Below, piece after piece: positions 34,966-44,263 of a DNA stretch of 64,000 bases; positions within the stretch are counted from its first letter, which is position 1; each line of letters starts with the position of its first letter. The notes under the pieces were generated by a model that saw only the letters and a list, made by a program, of their open reading frames with translations, was not told the DNA's origin and ran no database searches. The stretch comes from Ktedonosporobacter rubrisoli. GTDB taxonomy: Bacteria > Chloroflexota > Ktedonobacteria > Ktedonobacterales > Ktedonobacteraceae. The translations under genes and the position numbers were made by a program. The DNA lies in assembly GCF_004208415.1 (NCBI RefSeq), contig NZ_CP035758.1, forward strand, positions 6,262,001 through 6,326,000, written 5' to 3'.

Positions 34966-35741
34966 TGCAAGAACAAATTGAGCAAGAGTTGGCAAGATTA
35001 GGAGGACGCTCCTCCTGCATCGTTATGCGTATGGAGAAAGCGGTTCCTCAAGATCTGGTCTCGATCAATCCGAATACGCTTTATCCGGCGGCCAGCCTGG
35101 TCAAAGTGCCTATACTGCTAGAGGTTGCGCGCCAGGTTGCATCCGGCCGCCTGAGTTGGGAAGAAGGCCACGCAGTCCCTGAGGCAGCTCGCGCCACCAG
35201 CGCAGGAGTGCTGGCCGATCTTTCTGCGGAGCTAAGGCTCTCTGTGCACGATCTGGCCCATCTTATGATTACTATCAGCGATAACACGGCGGCCAATGTT
35301 CTGCTCGATCTGGTGGGCATGGATGCGGTCAACGCGACGATGCAAGAGCTGGGCTTGCCCTCGATCCGTCTGGAGCGACACTTTATGGATCTGGAGGCGC
35401 GGGCGGCCGGACGGGATAACTGGGCCACGGCAGGCGATATGGCCCGGCTCTTTGCCTATCTTTGTACGCCCGAGGTGCCCGAGCGCGAGCATATCATTGA
35501 CTTCCTCTTGCAACAGAATGATACAACCATTCTGCCAGCTTATTGGGGCGAGGATATTCCTTTTGCGCACAAAACTGGCGGCCTGGCGGGTATCATCCAT
35601 GATGCCGGTATCCTGTTTCCGCAGCAAAAACCTGATATGCCGCTGATCATCGTGGCCATGACTGCCGATCAGAGCGACGAGCCGCTGACCAGGTACGTGC
35701 TTGCACGAGTGGGCCAACTCATCTATCAACGGCCAACCTGA
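34965..35741 (+). CDS. Class A beta-lactamase-fold serine hydrolase
   Basis: The 258-residue protein shows the three class A motifs: SLVK (Ser44-Lys47), SDN (105-107) and KTG (203-205). I see no Glu-x-x-Leu-Asn motif where true class A beta-lactamases keep the deacylating Glu, and no export signal. An intracellular peptidase/esterase role or a penicillin-binding-like role is therefore more likely than antibiotic resistance. It is translationally coupled to the NlpC/P60 gene, which points to murein-peptide handling. Confidence 0.8.
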   Translation: MQEQIEQELARLGGRSSCIVMRMEKAVPQDLVSINPNTLYPAASLVKVPILLEVARQVASGRLSWEEGHAVPEAARATSAGVLADLSAELRLSVHDLAHLMITISDNTAANVLLDLVGMDAVNATMQELGLPSIRLERHFMDLEARAAGRDNWATAGDMARLFAYLCTPEVPEREHIIDFLLQQNDTTILPAYWGEDIPFAHKTGGLAGIIHDAGILFPQQKPDMPLIIVAMTADQSDEPLTRYVLARVGQLIYQRPT

Positions 35742-35791
35742 GACGAGATCGCAGCTTTGACGCGCTTAGCACAAGGAGGTTATAAGCTAGC

Positions 35792-36325
35792 ATGCCTATT
35801 TTGCCCTTTAATGGCAAGTGGCCGCGCATCGCCGCTGATGTCTTTATTGCGCCCGGCGCGATGATCATTGGCGATGTCACGATTGGAGAGGGCTCTAGCG
35901 TCTGGTATAACGCGGTAATTCGCGGTGACACATCCCCAATCGTGATCGGGCGGCGCAGCAACATCCAGGATAATAGCACCCTGCATGCCGATGACGATGC
36001 CCCGCTGACAATCGGTGATGAATGCACGCTTGGGCATAATGTCGTCGTCCACGGCGCCACGCTGGAAGATCGCGTACTGATCGGGATGAACGCCGTAGTG
36101 CTCAATCGTGCTCATGTAGGCGCACAGACGATAATCGGCGCCTGTGCTCTGGTAAGCGAGGGCAAAGACATACCGAGCGGCGTTCTGGCCCTGGGCGCCC
36201 CGGCCAGAGTTGTGCGCGAACTGCGGGCAGAGGAGCGGGACAACCTGCTAAGCAGCGCCGATGGCTATTATGAACGCGCTCAAGCCCACCGCCAATCCCA
36301 GGCCGACGCGCACACACCCGAATAA
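35792..36325 (+). CDS. Gamma-class carbonic anhydrase family protein
   Basis: This 177-residue left-handed beta-helix protein consists of hexapeptide repeats (IGDVTIGEGSSVWYNAVIRG and similar). The Zn-type His residues sit in STLHADDDA and LGHNVVVHGA as in gamma carbonic anhydrases. Many members are active CO2 hydratases or structural homologues (YrdA/PaaY). AGGAGG at about 35775-35780 lies upstream. The adjacent genes do not specify its job. Confidence 0.88.
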   Translation: MPILPFNGKWPRIAADVFIAPGAMIIGDVTIGEGSSVWYNAVIRGDTSPIVIGRRSNIQDNSTLHADDDAPLTIGDECTLGHNVVVHGATLEDRVLIGMNAVVLNRAHVGAQTIIGACALVSEGKDIPSGVLALGAPARVVRELRAEERDNLLSSADGYYERAQAHRQSQADAHTPE

Positions 36326-36349
36326 CCGATATTTCAAAGCGGGATGGTT

Positions 36350-36400
36350 AAGGGCCACATGGCCCTTAACCTGGGGCTTGGGGCTGGACCTCAAAACCCT
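36350..36400. repeat. Palindromic intergenic repeat, interrupted by a MITE-like element
   Basis: GTTAAGGGCCACATGGCCCT begins a TTAAGGGCC/GGCCCTTAA hairpin followed by CCTGGGGCTTGGGGCTGGAC. This matches the internal hairpin-plus-GGGGC pattern of element A at 15.9 kb. It is split by the 36401-36533 element, whose 9-bp target duplication lies at its end. Confidence 0.6.
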
Positions 36401-36533
36401 CAGGGCTATTTAGTTTTTAGTGAAGCAGGAGTGCAGAGGACAGCCAGTCCTCTGCCGGGGCATGGGGCGTGCCCCATTTTCCCTTCTTCTCGGGTGGGTG
36501 GGTGGGGCAAAACAGGAAAATTAAATAGCCCTG
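36401..36533. mobile_element. MITE-like element with inverted repeats and 9-bp target duplication
   Basis: The ends CAGGGCTATTTA (36401-36412) and TAAATAGCCCTG (36522-36533) are perfect inverted repeats, and similarity runs about 5 bp further in. CAAAACCCT occurs directly outside both ends (36392-36400 and 36534-36542), a 9-bp target-site duplication. The inside holds a GCAGAGGA/TCCTCTGC hairpin and the core CGGGGCATGGGGCGTGCCCC, and no ORF. It must be moved by a transposase elsewhere. Confidence 0.85.
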
Positions 36534-36669
36534 CAAAACCCTTTTGCCGAGTTGTCAGCCTGGCGCGACTGCCGTATAATGAAAATAACGTATACGCAGG
36601 GAAAAGGGCGATGAATCTCTACCATCACCCCGGCAAAAATACGGATTATCCTTCAGGAGGTTTTCTATA

Positions 36670-37056
36670 ATGGTCTTGTTATCTGCGATGGCGCCTGCAA
36701 TAAATGTGGATATAACTAACTTTATTTTTGTAGCGGACTTCTGGGGCTTTGTGCTTGCGCTGCCTATAGCGCTTTTCCTGGCCTTCTGGCTGAGCGCAGT
36801 CAAGAGCAAGGGCGCGGTAGTCTTTGGAGCCTTTGTCGGCGCCTTAATCGGCTTCCTGGCCATTCTGGCCTGGGTGGGCACCCTGATATTTGATAAGCCA
36901 ATGCCCAACGCCAACGGCGCGGCCATTTTCTTCGGTTCGGTCCTGCTCTGCTCGGCAGCCGGCCTCTCGCTGGGCATCCTTGTCGATCTGCTCATCGCCC
37001 GTCGCCGCAGCCGCGATTATCGGCGGCCTGAGCACGATTTCGCCGAACAGCATTAA
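36670..37056 (+). CDS. Small membrane protein, unknown function
   Basis: The 128-residue protein has about four hydrophobic helices (residues about 17-42, 48-72 and 86-110 clear, one weaker) and a basic C-terminal tail RRRSRDYRRPE. AGGAGG lies 9 nt before ATG 36670, an excellent ribosome site. It ends 15 bp before holA and is probably in the same operon. I do not recognise the family. Confidence 0.65.
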   Translation: MVLLSAMAPAINVDITNFIFVADFWGFVLALPIALFLAFWLSAVKSKGAVVFGAFVGALIGFLAILAWVGTLIFDKPMPNANGAAIFFGSVLLCSAAGLSLGILVDLLIARRRSRDYRRPEHDFAEQH

Positions 37057-37071
37057 TACTCAGGTAAAGCT

Positions 37072-38109
37072 ATGTTCTATCTCCTGCATGGCGATGATGA
37101 ATTTACCAGTCGCGAGCAACTCAAAAAAATCAGGCGTGAGGGTGATTTCGAGTACAACCAGGATACCTATAGCGGTAGCGAGGTAGACCTCAAGACCATC
37201 CTTATAACCTGTGATACGCTGCCCTTTCTTAGCGAGCAGCGTTTTGTGCTGATCGACGGCTTGCCAAAACGTAAGCGCGGCGAATCGGCCAAAGCTGCTG
37301 CCAGCGAGAAAGCCACGGAAGGGGCAGCGACCGGTAAAACCAAAAAGGGAAAGAAAGGCAAGAGCGCGAGCCTCACGCGGGCAGGATTCGAGAAAGCGTT
37401 AGCCGAGTATATCCCCACCATGCCGGAGAGCACGGTGCTGGCCCTCCTGCTTGACGAAGCCTTAGAGGCCTCCCATCCTCTGCTAAAAGCTGCGGCCCAG
37501 CATGGCAAGGTTCTACAAAGCACGCTGCCTAAAGGGGCAGCCCTGGAAAAATGGATAGTGAACCGGGCCAAAACTGCCCAGGTGAAGATTGCGCCCGAGG
37601 CCGCTTCGCTGCTGGCTAACTTTATTGGCAATAACTTGCGCTTGCTGGCCAACGAGTTGGATAAGCTGGCTACTTATGCCGGCGCAGGCGCGACGATCAG
37701 CGCCGAGGAGGTACGCCAGTTGTCGGCGCAAGTGCAGGAGGCGCGCATCTTCGACCTGACCGACGCCCTGGCCCAGCGCAACCGCAAGAAGGCCTTAAAC
37801 ATTCTGCATGATCTGCTCTCCGATGGCGAGCCGCCCCTCAAATTGATCAGCACGATCACTTCGCAGGTTCGCTCACTGCTGCTTGTCAAAGAGCTGGCTC
37901 AGAAAGGGATGCGCGCCGGGCAGATCTCCTCAACGTTAGGCATCGCGCCCTTCATCGCCGAGAAGGCCCTGCGTCAGGTGGGAAACTTCAATGCCGCACA
38001 ACTTGAGGGAACGTATCGCCAGCTACTGGCTACCGATGCCGCGCTCAAGCGCAGCCGCCTGGCTCCCGAGATGGCGCTTGATCTGCTCATTATCAACTTT
38101 GGCGGATAA
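37072..38109 (+). CDS. holA: DNA polymerase III subunit delta
   Basis: The 345-residue protein has the HolA plan. It shows the N-terminal MFYLLHGDDEFTSREQLKKI, the middle LPFLSEQRFVLIDGL, and a C-terminal KALNILHDLLSDGEPPLKLI collar domain. It opens the sliding clamp in the clamp-loader complex. Unusually, residues about 70-110 carry a Lys/Ala-rich insertion (KATEGAATGKTKKGKKGKSA) where many homologues are shorter. It runs directly into a MidA-like methyltransferase. Confidence 0.92.
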   Translation: MFYLLHGDDEFTSREQLKKIRREGDFEYNQDTYSGSEVDLKTILITCDTLPFLSEQRFVLIDGLPKRKRGESAKAAASEKATEGAATGKTKKGKKGKSASLTRAGFEKALAEYIPTMPESTVLALLLDEALEASHPLLKAAAQHGKVLQSTLPKGAALEKWIVNRAKTAQVKIAPEAASLLANFIGNNLRLLANELDKLATYAGAGATISAEEVRQLSAQVQEARIFDLTDALAQRNRKKALNILHDLLSDGEPPLKLISTITSQVRSLLLVKELAQKGMRAGQISSTLGIAPFIAEKALRQVGNFNAAQLEGTYRQLLATDAALKRSRLAPEMALDLLIINFGG

Positions 38110-38116
38110 ATTTTTT

Positions 38117-39247
38117 ATGGCCACAACTACGACACAGCTTCAGCAACTTATCCTTGCCCGCATTCAACAGGCAGGCCGTATGACGTTTGCCGAGTATATG
38201 CGTATGGCCCTCTACGAGCCCGGCTACGGCTATTATGTCAATGGAGAGAGCCACGTTGGCTGGCAGGGCGATTTCTATACCAGCACTGATGTCGCCGATT
38301 TCTTTGCCCATTGCATGGGTCGTCAGCTACAAAGCATGTGGGAAAAATTGGGACGTCCCGAGCCCTTTACGGTTCTGGAACAGGGCGCGGGTCGGGGAGA
38401 CCTGGCGCACGGTGTGCAGAACTGGGCCAGGCAGGAAGCGCCCGAGCTGGCCCGGGCTCTTACGTATCACACAGCAGACATTAAGTCAGGGCAGGATGCC
38501 TTGCAGGCTGAGCGCTTACAGGCCCTGGCCCCTACAGTAATTATTTCCAATGAACTTGTCGATGCCTTTCCGGTCCACATCGTAGAAAAACATGGCGCGC
38601 AGCTCTACGAGCTCTACGTCGTGGAGCAAGAGGGGCGGTTAGGCGTTCTGCTGGACGAGCCGAGCAGTCCCGAGGTGGCAAACTATCTTGATAGCTATAA
38701 GATTCCCTGGCGCAGCTTTGAGGACGGTTGGCGCGCCGAGATTAATCTTGATGCCCTGACCTGGATGGCACGCACCGCCCAACTTCTGACTACGCCCGTG
38801 GCCTGCCCGACCCGTCGAGGCAAACGGCACGGATATATACTCGCTATCGATTATGGTGAGAAGGCTCGCGAGCTCTACAGCCGCTACCGTCACTATGGAA
38901 CGCTTGCCTGTTATTACCAACACCAGCTTGTCGAGCAGCCGCTGGCTCGCCCAGGACGGCAGGATATTACTGCACACGTCAATTTTAGCGCCTTGATCAA
39001 CGAGGGACGCCGGCACGGCCTGCACCTTTCCGGCTATACAACGCAGCGCGAATGGCTGAAGGCTTACGGCATAGATGAAGAGCTAACGCGTATCCGGGCC
39101 AGAGATTTCGCGATTATCGATACCGAACGCAGCTCCGATCGCGGTCAGGCAGCGCTCTTGCAATGGTACAATCTACGCCAACGCGCAGCCGCCCTAACCG
39201 ATCCAGCTGGTATGGGCAACTTTAAAGTACTTATCCTCAGGCACTAG
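38117..39247 (+). CDS. MidA/NDUFAF7-like SAM-dependent methyltransferase
   Basis: The 376-residue protein is read from ATG 38117. The longer frame from 37991 lies in holA. It has family hallmarks: MTFAEYMRMALYEPGYGYYV, then GDFYTSTDVADFFA, then VLEQGAGRGDLAHGV (SAM site) and VIISNELVDAFPVH. NDUFAF7 methylates an arginine of complex I, and bacterial homologues are COG1565 with unproven targets. It is 7 bp after holA. Its stop overlaps the convergent GNAT gene by 11 bp. Confidence 0.88.
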   Translation: MATTTTQLQQLILARIQQAGRMTFAEYMRMALYEPGYGYYVNGESHVGWQGDFYTSTDVADFFAHCMGRQLQSMWEKLGRPEPFTVLEQGAGRGDLAHGVQNWARQEAPELARALTYHTADIKSGQDALQAERLQALAPTVIISNELVDAFPVHIVEKHGAQLYELYVVEQEGRLGVLLDEPSSPEVANYLDSYKIPWRSFEDGWRAEINLDALTWMARTAQLLTTPVACPTRRGKRHGYILAIDYGEKARELYSRYRHYGTLACYYQHQLVEQPLARPGRQDITAHVNFSALINEGRRHGLHLSGYTTQREWLKAYGIDEELTRIRARDFAIIDTERSSDRGQAALLQWYNLRQRAAALTDPAGMGNFKVLILRH

Positions 39248-39773
39248 CCGGCTCTATACCTTCGCGCACCCGGGCGTTAGCGGAACAAAAAAAGACTGCA
39301 ATCTCATAATCTTTCTCCCCGAAGACGCCTTGTAGCGTAAAGCCGGCTCGCCGATAGAAATCGCGTAACTTGTCATTGCCCGCCCAGCAATTGAGTGTAA
39401 TGCTGCCCTGCGTGGGGATGACGCGCGCCTTCACGCCTTCCAGAAAAGCCAGGCCTGTGCCCCGTCCCTGCAGGACCGGATCGAGCATCAGGGCATGCAG
39501 ATACCAGAGCGGCGCGGGCAAACCTTCAAGCTGCCAGGTTTTGAGCCACTGCGCCGGAAAGAGCCCTATTGGCTCGACCAGTACGCTGCCAATCCGTTGC
39601 CCCTTATCCTCACAAACATATGCATGGCCCTCTAAAGTGGCCTGCTCGACCATATCGCGCTCTAATGGACCAATATGTTGCAGGCTTCCAGCCGCAGTTA
39701 AAGCAGCCTGGACGCGCGCTGAGAGATCTATCAGCCATGCGACCTCGTTGAGGGTCGCCTTTCTTACCTGCAT
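39237..39773 (-). CDS. GNAT-family N-acetyltransferase
   Basis: The 178-residue protein carries a GNAT fold, with motif A as LHALMLDPVLQGRGTGLAFL and motif B ending FYRRAGFTLQGVFG. The front half, about residues 1-80, is variable. Substrate unknown. It is convergent with the MidA-like gene and probably monocistronic. Confidence 0.85.
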   Translation of the reverse strand: MQVRKATLNEVAWLIDLSARVQAALTAAGSLQHIGPLERDMVEQATLEGHAYVCEDKGQRIGSVLVEPIGLFPAQWLKTWQLEGLPAPLWYLHALMLDPVLQGRGTGLAFLEGVKARVIPTQGSITLNCWAGNDKLRDFYRRAGFTLQGVFGEKDYEIAVFFCSANARVREGIEPASA

Positions 39774-40210
39774 GTTCGGTGAATCCTTTCTGCTGTAGAG
39801 TGATTTTGAGGACTATTTTATAGGTGAATTCAGCAACAAAGCAAGGGTCATAAGAACAGTTTCAGGGGCCAAAATTTCTCATTCCCCGGAACGGGCTCTC
39901 ATTCAAGATCAGTTTTACGGCGATAGCGCCAGAAAATTCTCTATGAGCTTTCTCACAGTATTTATTACCATCATGTGTTACAGTCTAGATAGGCAAAGGC
40001 AGGTAGAAGGTATGCTGTACTCAACTGTCTTAGCAGGCCCTCATTTCCTATAAAATAAATTTATACGTCTTTTTCATAGATAGCTCCCTATTTATTCAGC
40101 ATAGGTTTTACCAGGAATTTTGCTGCATATACTTTTATGAACTGTTTACTGTCTGCTTATTAGCGGTATTCTCACCAAATTGCGAAAAATCCTGCCTGGC
40201 AGTCTCTCTA
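39774..40210. other. Intergenic gap without a recognised gene
   Basis: About 440 bp upstream of the GNAT gene and downstream of the LLM gene. I see no convincing ORF or RNA. Confidence 0.45.
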
Positions 40211-40257
40211 AACGAAAAGCAGGCCATATAACATGCGCCTTTGTCATATGGTCTGCT
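40211..40257 (-). terminator. Rho-independent terminator of the LLM gene
   Basis: AGCAGACCATAT and ATATGGCCTGCT form a 12-bp stem (one G-U) with a 16-nt loop. On the minus strand it is followed by TTTTCGTTT. It lies about 50 bp after the LLM oxidoreductase stop. Confidence 0.65.
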
Positions 40258-40307
40258 GTATATCGCGTAATGTAAAGAGGCGGAAGCTGGTCCGCTGTCA
40301 AGACTAG

Positions 40308-41342
40308 CTAGAGGAGAGTCGGCGCTTCTTTCAGGGCGGGCATGATCTGTTCAGCCAGGAGTTGCAAGGTTTCCCCATCACCACGGAAGAGCGAGCAGAT
40401 AAAGTACTGGACGCCCGCAGAGGCCAGCGCCTGATAGAAGCTGAGCACCTCTTGTGGCACCCCGGCGATGAGGCTTGATCTAAACATCTTGAGCCATCCC
40501 TGTGGAAGTCTATCGAGTTTGATACGCAATGCCTCGGGCGTCTCAGCCAGAACCAGCGGGAAAGTCAAATGGCTACGCAAGACAGTGTTGTACGGTCGCC
40601 CCTGAGCCTCACTATGTCTACGCAAGGCAGCATACTTGCGTGCCACGTCAGAAAGGTCATAGGCTCCTCCCATAACAGCATGTGCGCCAAAGTTGGAGAC
40701 ATCGGCATATTGTGCCACCTGACGCAGCGTCACACGCTCGCCTCCACCGGCGATCAACAGCGGGATACGAGGCTGTTGTACCGGCACCCCGGCCAAACGC
40801 ATCTGCTGCGTTTGCAAAGGTGTTCCCTGCCAGGCAAAATCCTCGCTTTGCCACAATTCCACAATCGTCTGGATCGCCTTTTCCAGCGCTTGCTGCCGCT
40901 CTTTGACGCTCTGAAGCTGTATACCAAGGCGTTCAAACTCCTGGGGCAAATCTCCAATGCCCACCCCAAGAATCACGCGCCCGTTGCTCAGGCGATCCAC
41001 GTCGGCAGCCAGGCGGGCAAGCAATGCGGGGCTGCGATAGAAGATACAGCTGACCAGGGTCCCCAGGCGAATCTTCCTGGTTGCTTGTGCCGCGATGGTC
41101 AGCGTGATCCAGGCGTCTTGGGACAGAAAGGGATGGTCACTAACCCAGAACGAGTCGAAGCCGAGGTTTTCTACCATCTGTACCCAATCGCGTTGCTCTT
41201 GCCAGTCAGTGCCCTGATCGGCCATCTGAGCACCAAAGCGGATCTTGTGTTGCCCTTCGGCAACCCAGGGATGGATAGTCCACGAGGATGATGTCTCGTT
41301 TCGCCGATCTTGCTCCCTATCGCTTCTATTCTGATCTTCCAT
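40308..41342 (-). CDS. LLM-class (F420-type) oxidoreductase
   Basis: The 344-residue protein starts at ATG 41342 with GGGAG in front. The extension to 41387 is rejected. It has the luciferase-like TIM barrel: KIRFGAQMADQGTDWQEQ, then GFDSFWVSDHPFLSQDAW, then IRLGTLVSCIFYRSPALLAR and GRVILGVGIGDLPQEFERLG. These are typical of F420-dependent members in Chloroflexota and Actinobacteria, though the cofactor is not certain. The gene diverges from none. The WYL regulator gene lies directly upstream on the same strand. Confidence 0.88.
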   Translation of the reverse strand: MEDQNRSDREQDRRNETSSSWTIHPWVAEGQHKIRFGAQMADQGTDWQEQRDWVQMVENLGFDSFWVSDHPFLSQDAWITLTIAAQATRKIRLGTLVSCIFYRSPALLARLAADVDRLSNGRVILGVGIGDLPQEFERLGIQLQSVKERQQALEKAIQTIVELWQSEDFAWQGTPLQTQQMRLAGVPVQQPRIPLLIAGGGERVTLRQVAQYADVSNFGAHAVMGGAYDLSDVARKYAALRRHSEAQGRPYNTVLRSHLTFPLVLAETPEALRIKLDRLPQGWLKMFRSSLIAGVPQEVLSFYQALASAGVQYFICSLFRGDGETLQLLAEQIMPALKEAPTLL

Positions 41343-41450
41343 ATATTTCTCCCTTATTAAATGTTGACAGTGCTTTTCTAGAGTCAATCATCGAATTGCA
41401 CTTTATTGCTCTAGAAGAAAGTGTAAGGGAGAAATAGTGACAAGCTTATG

Positions 41451-42371
41451 TCACTGTTGATAGTGACGCTCCACAATCTCCTGAGCCATTTCGCGCACGA
41501 GATCGCGTAAGGATGGAGGGGCGAGTACTTCTGCATCGGGGCCAAAGCTGAGCAGCAGGCGCGCAAGCCAGTCGTTTTCGGCTGGTGGCCAGCGAAAGCA
41601 AAGCAAGCCTTCCTCCTCGCCAAGTGGTTGGATCGCGTCGCTGAAATAAGGATTGCGCTCCATGAGCAGGATGCCGCGTGCACTCAACCGGATACGGACC
41701 TCCGGATGTGAAGGATGCTTATAGGGAAGCCTGGAAGGCAGTGGCGTCTGGTGCTCCGGTGCCCGGGTTGCGCTCACGGCAACGAAGCGGTCCACACGAT
41801 AGGTCCGCTCTTCCTGATGCTCCTGGGAATACGCTTCGCAGTACCAGAAGCCTCCAGAGGAAAAGAGGCGGCGCGGGAGGATGGTTTGCTGAGAGGTTCT
41901 TTGCTGAGAACGGTACGTGACACGAAGCCACTGTTGCGTGCGCGCGCTTTCAATAAAGCGCTCGATAAACGGTGTGGCATAGCTGCGGGCTGGAATATTG
42001 AACTGAACTGTCTGTAAGAGCTGATCGGTTTCAGGCTTGTGTCGCGGGGGAATGAGGGCCTGAACCTTGGCGAGCAAAGACTCTCGCTCCTGCTTGAAAG
42101 GAGTTTGCGCCAGCAGAGAGATGCTACTGAGGGCCAGGCGCAGCAGCATGGTTTCATGGAAGGTCAATTGCAGGGGAGATAGAGAGTAGTCAGCCATAAG
42201 CGTATAGCCGCCATGTATGCCCACTTCGGTCACAATGGGGATTCCCATCTCACAAAGCGCCTCGATATCGCGAAACACCGTGCGTTTGGATACCTCAAAG
42301 CGGCGAGCGAGCTCTCCGGCCGTGCGCCTGCCTCCCTGGAGAAGCAAAACAATAGCGGTAAGACGATCCAT
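41451..42371 (-). CDS. YafY-type HTH/WYL transcriptional regulator
   Basis: From ATG 42371 (GAGGTG upstream) the 306-residue protein begins MDRLTAIVLLLQGGRRTAGE with a wHTH (RRFEVSKRTVFRDIEALCEM). The WYL domain follows, with its ARTQQWLRVTYRSQQ core and a C-terminal WCX-like part. WYL proteins sense ligands, often nucleotides. It sits 109 bp upstream of the LLM oxidoreductase on the same strand, so it may control it. Frames upstream to 42476 have no ribosome site. Confidence 0.85.
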   Translation of the reverse strand: MDRLTAIVLLLQGGRRTAGELARRFEVSKRTVFRDIEALCEMGIPIVTEVGIHGGYTLMADYSLSPLQLTFHETMLLRLALSSISLLAQTPFKQERESLLAKVQALIPPRHKPETDQLLQTVQFNIPARSYATPFIERFIESARTQQWLRVTYRSQQRTSQQTILPRRLFSSGGFWYCEAYSQEHQEERTYRVDRFVAVSATRAPEHQTPLPSRLPYKHPSHPEVRIRLSARGILLMERNPYFSDAIQPLGEEEGLLCFRWPPAENDWLARLLLSFGPDAEVLAPPSLRDLVREMAQEIVERHYQQ

Positions 42372-42681
42372 GCGATTCACCTCATTGCTCCCTCCAGTCT
42401 CTGCGAAAAAGATGTAATACCTCGATGCCCCAGACATTTCATCGAAGCCCAGGTGACATAGCACACGAACACTCATGATTGTATCAGGCCCAGGGGATCA
42501 AGAGCAACAAGCTGGGAATAGCTATTCTGCTTTTCGCTCATTGGGGGTAAGGAAGATTGTCGATGTAGCATTTTAAGCCCTGCCACTTTCCACGGTTCTG
42601 CTTGCCAGACAGCTGGACAAACATATAGGATGGAGAAAACGCAAAGTTTAAGCAGTATAACCCTGAACAGGATGAGAGCAT

Positions 42682-43131
42682 ATGAGCAAAGCCGATATTG
42701 AGAGCGTCAGAGCACTTTTCGCGGGCCTGGAGGAGGACGATTACGAAATGGCCTCTGACTGCCTGGCCGATAGCTTTCTCTTTAGCGGCTGGACGCCGCG
42801 CCCTCTGGATAAGCTGGAATTCCTGACTTTTATCCAGGGCATCAAGGAAGGCATTCCCGGCCTTAACTTTCATCTGCACAACATACAGCAGCACGATCAC
42901 ACGGTAACGGCGCGCTGGCAGCTCACCGGCTACCAAACGGAAGGCTTTACCGTCCCCTTGCTCGACCTGCCGCCAGTGCCACACCGGCCGCGCAGCATCT
43001 CGATGCCCACAGAGGATCTTGAGCTTATCTTGCAAGATGAGATGATCGTGAGCCTGCAGGTCAAGCCGCGCACAGGCGGAGGGATAGCCGGCCTGCTCAG
43101 CCTGCTGGATATCAGCATGCCAGGTACGTGA
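42682..43131 (+). CDS. SnoaL/NTF2-like protein
   Basis: At 149 residues with the NTF2-like cone fold (SKADIESVRALFAGLEEDDY, then MASDCLADSFLFSGWTPRPL and VTARWQLTGYQTEGF), this resembles SnoaL-like polyketide-cyclase or ester-cyclase proteins. Its role is not identifiable. It is convergent with the LysR gene. Confidence 0.7.
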   Translation: MSKADIESVRALFAGLEEDDYEMASDCLADSFLFSGWTPRPLDKLEFLTFIQGIKEGIPGLNFHLHNIQQHDHTVTARWQLTGYQTEGFTVPLLDLPPVPHRPRSISMPTEDLELILQDEMIVSLQVKPRTGGGIAGLLSLLDISMPGT

Positions 43132-43149
43132 GCCCGTACAGGCCAGGCT

Positions 43150-44058
43150 TCATTCGGTGCTGATAACGTGCTGGGCGCTCACCTCGCGTAGCGTTTGCAC
43201 AAAGCTCAGGATGGAAGAGGAAGCTTCCTCGCTTCGCCACATCATATAGAAGTCAAGGTAGGCCAGCGGCCGAATATGGCGATATACCACGCCCTCCCAC
43301 TTGATGCACTGGAGTGCGGCGCAGGCTAGCGCAATACCATTACCTGCCGCGACCTGGCTCAGCCCTACGTGTACCGAAGCGACTTGTTGCACAGTGCGCG
43401 GCTCAAAGCCCGCCTGCTGGCAGAGGCGCAAGCAGAGATCGTAGTAGGCCGGGTTGAGATGGCGGGGAAACCAGATCCAGTTTTCGGCGCTCAGGGCCGA
43501 GAGCTCAATGATTTCCTTGCCGGCGAGAGGATGATTGGCAGCCAGAGCGATCATAAGCGGGCAGCGCAAGACGCATTCACAACTGATATCCGGCTCGGGC
43601 GGCGGAAAGGCAGCTACGCCGAGATCCAGGCGCCGCTCTTGAATAGCGCGCACATGCGCACGCACCGGCAAGGCCGTCATGTTGCGCAGCGTCACATGCA
43701 CCATCGGGAAACGCTCGCCAAAGAGGCGCACAGCGTCGGGCAGCATACTGCAAATTACCGTCTCGCTAAAGCCAATCTGCACTTGTCCCACTTCGCCCCG
43801 GCTGACGCGCTGGGCCTTCTGGACGGCCTTCTCACAATGGGCAAGGATGCCATAGACTTCGTTGAGAAAGGTCTCGCCGGCCGGCGTAAGCGTGACCTGG
43901 CCCCGGCTGCGCGCAAAAAGCTTGACATCAAGTTCAGCCTCCAGATCCTGAATGATACGCGTCAAAGGAGGCTGAGTAATCTGCAGGCGTTGCGCGGCGC
44001 GCGTGAAGTTCATTTCTTCGGCCACGGCCACAAAATATCGTAGGTGACGTAATTCCAT
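43150..44058 (-). CDS. LysR-family transcriptional regulator
   Basis: The 302-residue regulator has the family's N-terminal wHTH (MELRHLRYFVAVAEEMNFTR, then RLQITQPPLTRIIQDLE) and a type 2 periplasmic-binding-like C-terminal domain. It diverges from the polysaccharide deacetylase gene, with about 200 bp between. No operator was recognised. Confidence 0.9.
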   Translation of the reverse strand: MELRHLRYFVAVAEEMNFTRAAQRLQITQPPLTRIIQDLEAELDVKLFARSRGQVTLTPAGETFLNEVYGILAHCEKAVQKAQRVSRGEVGQVQIGFSETVICSMLPDAVRLFGERFPMVHVTLRNMTALPVRAHVRAIQERRLDLGVAAFPPPEPDISCECVLRCPLMIALAANHPLAGKEIIELSALSAENWIWFPRHLNPAYYDLCLRLCQQAGFEPRTVQQVASVHVGLSQVAAGNGIALACAALQCIKWEGVVYRHIRPLAYLDFYMMWRSEEASSSILSFVQTLREVSAQHVISTE

Positions 44059-44263
44059 CTTCTATATTATACTTTTTGGGTATCGATAGCAATAAAAAAA
44101 GCATTAGACAAGACAAGTTAGTTTGCTGTATTGTAGCAGAGAGCTTCGAACCATCACAAGGCAGGCTACTTAGCAGGCCTATCCTAAACAAGGGCCAGGC
44201 AATGGAAAGCCAGCCCGCAATCGCCTCCATCACTTATCACACTAGAGGAGATTATATGACTAT

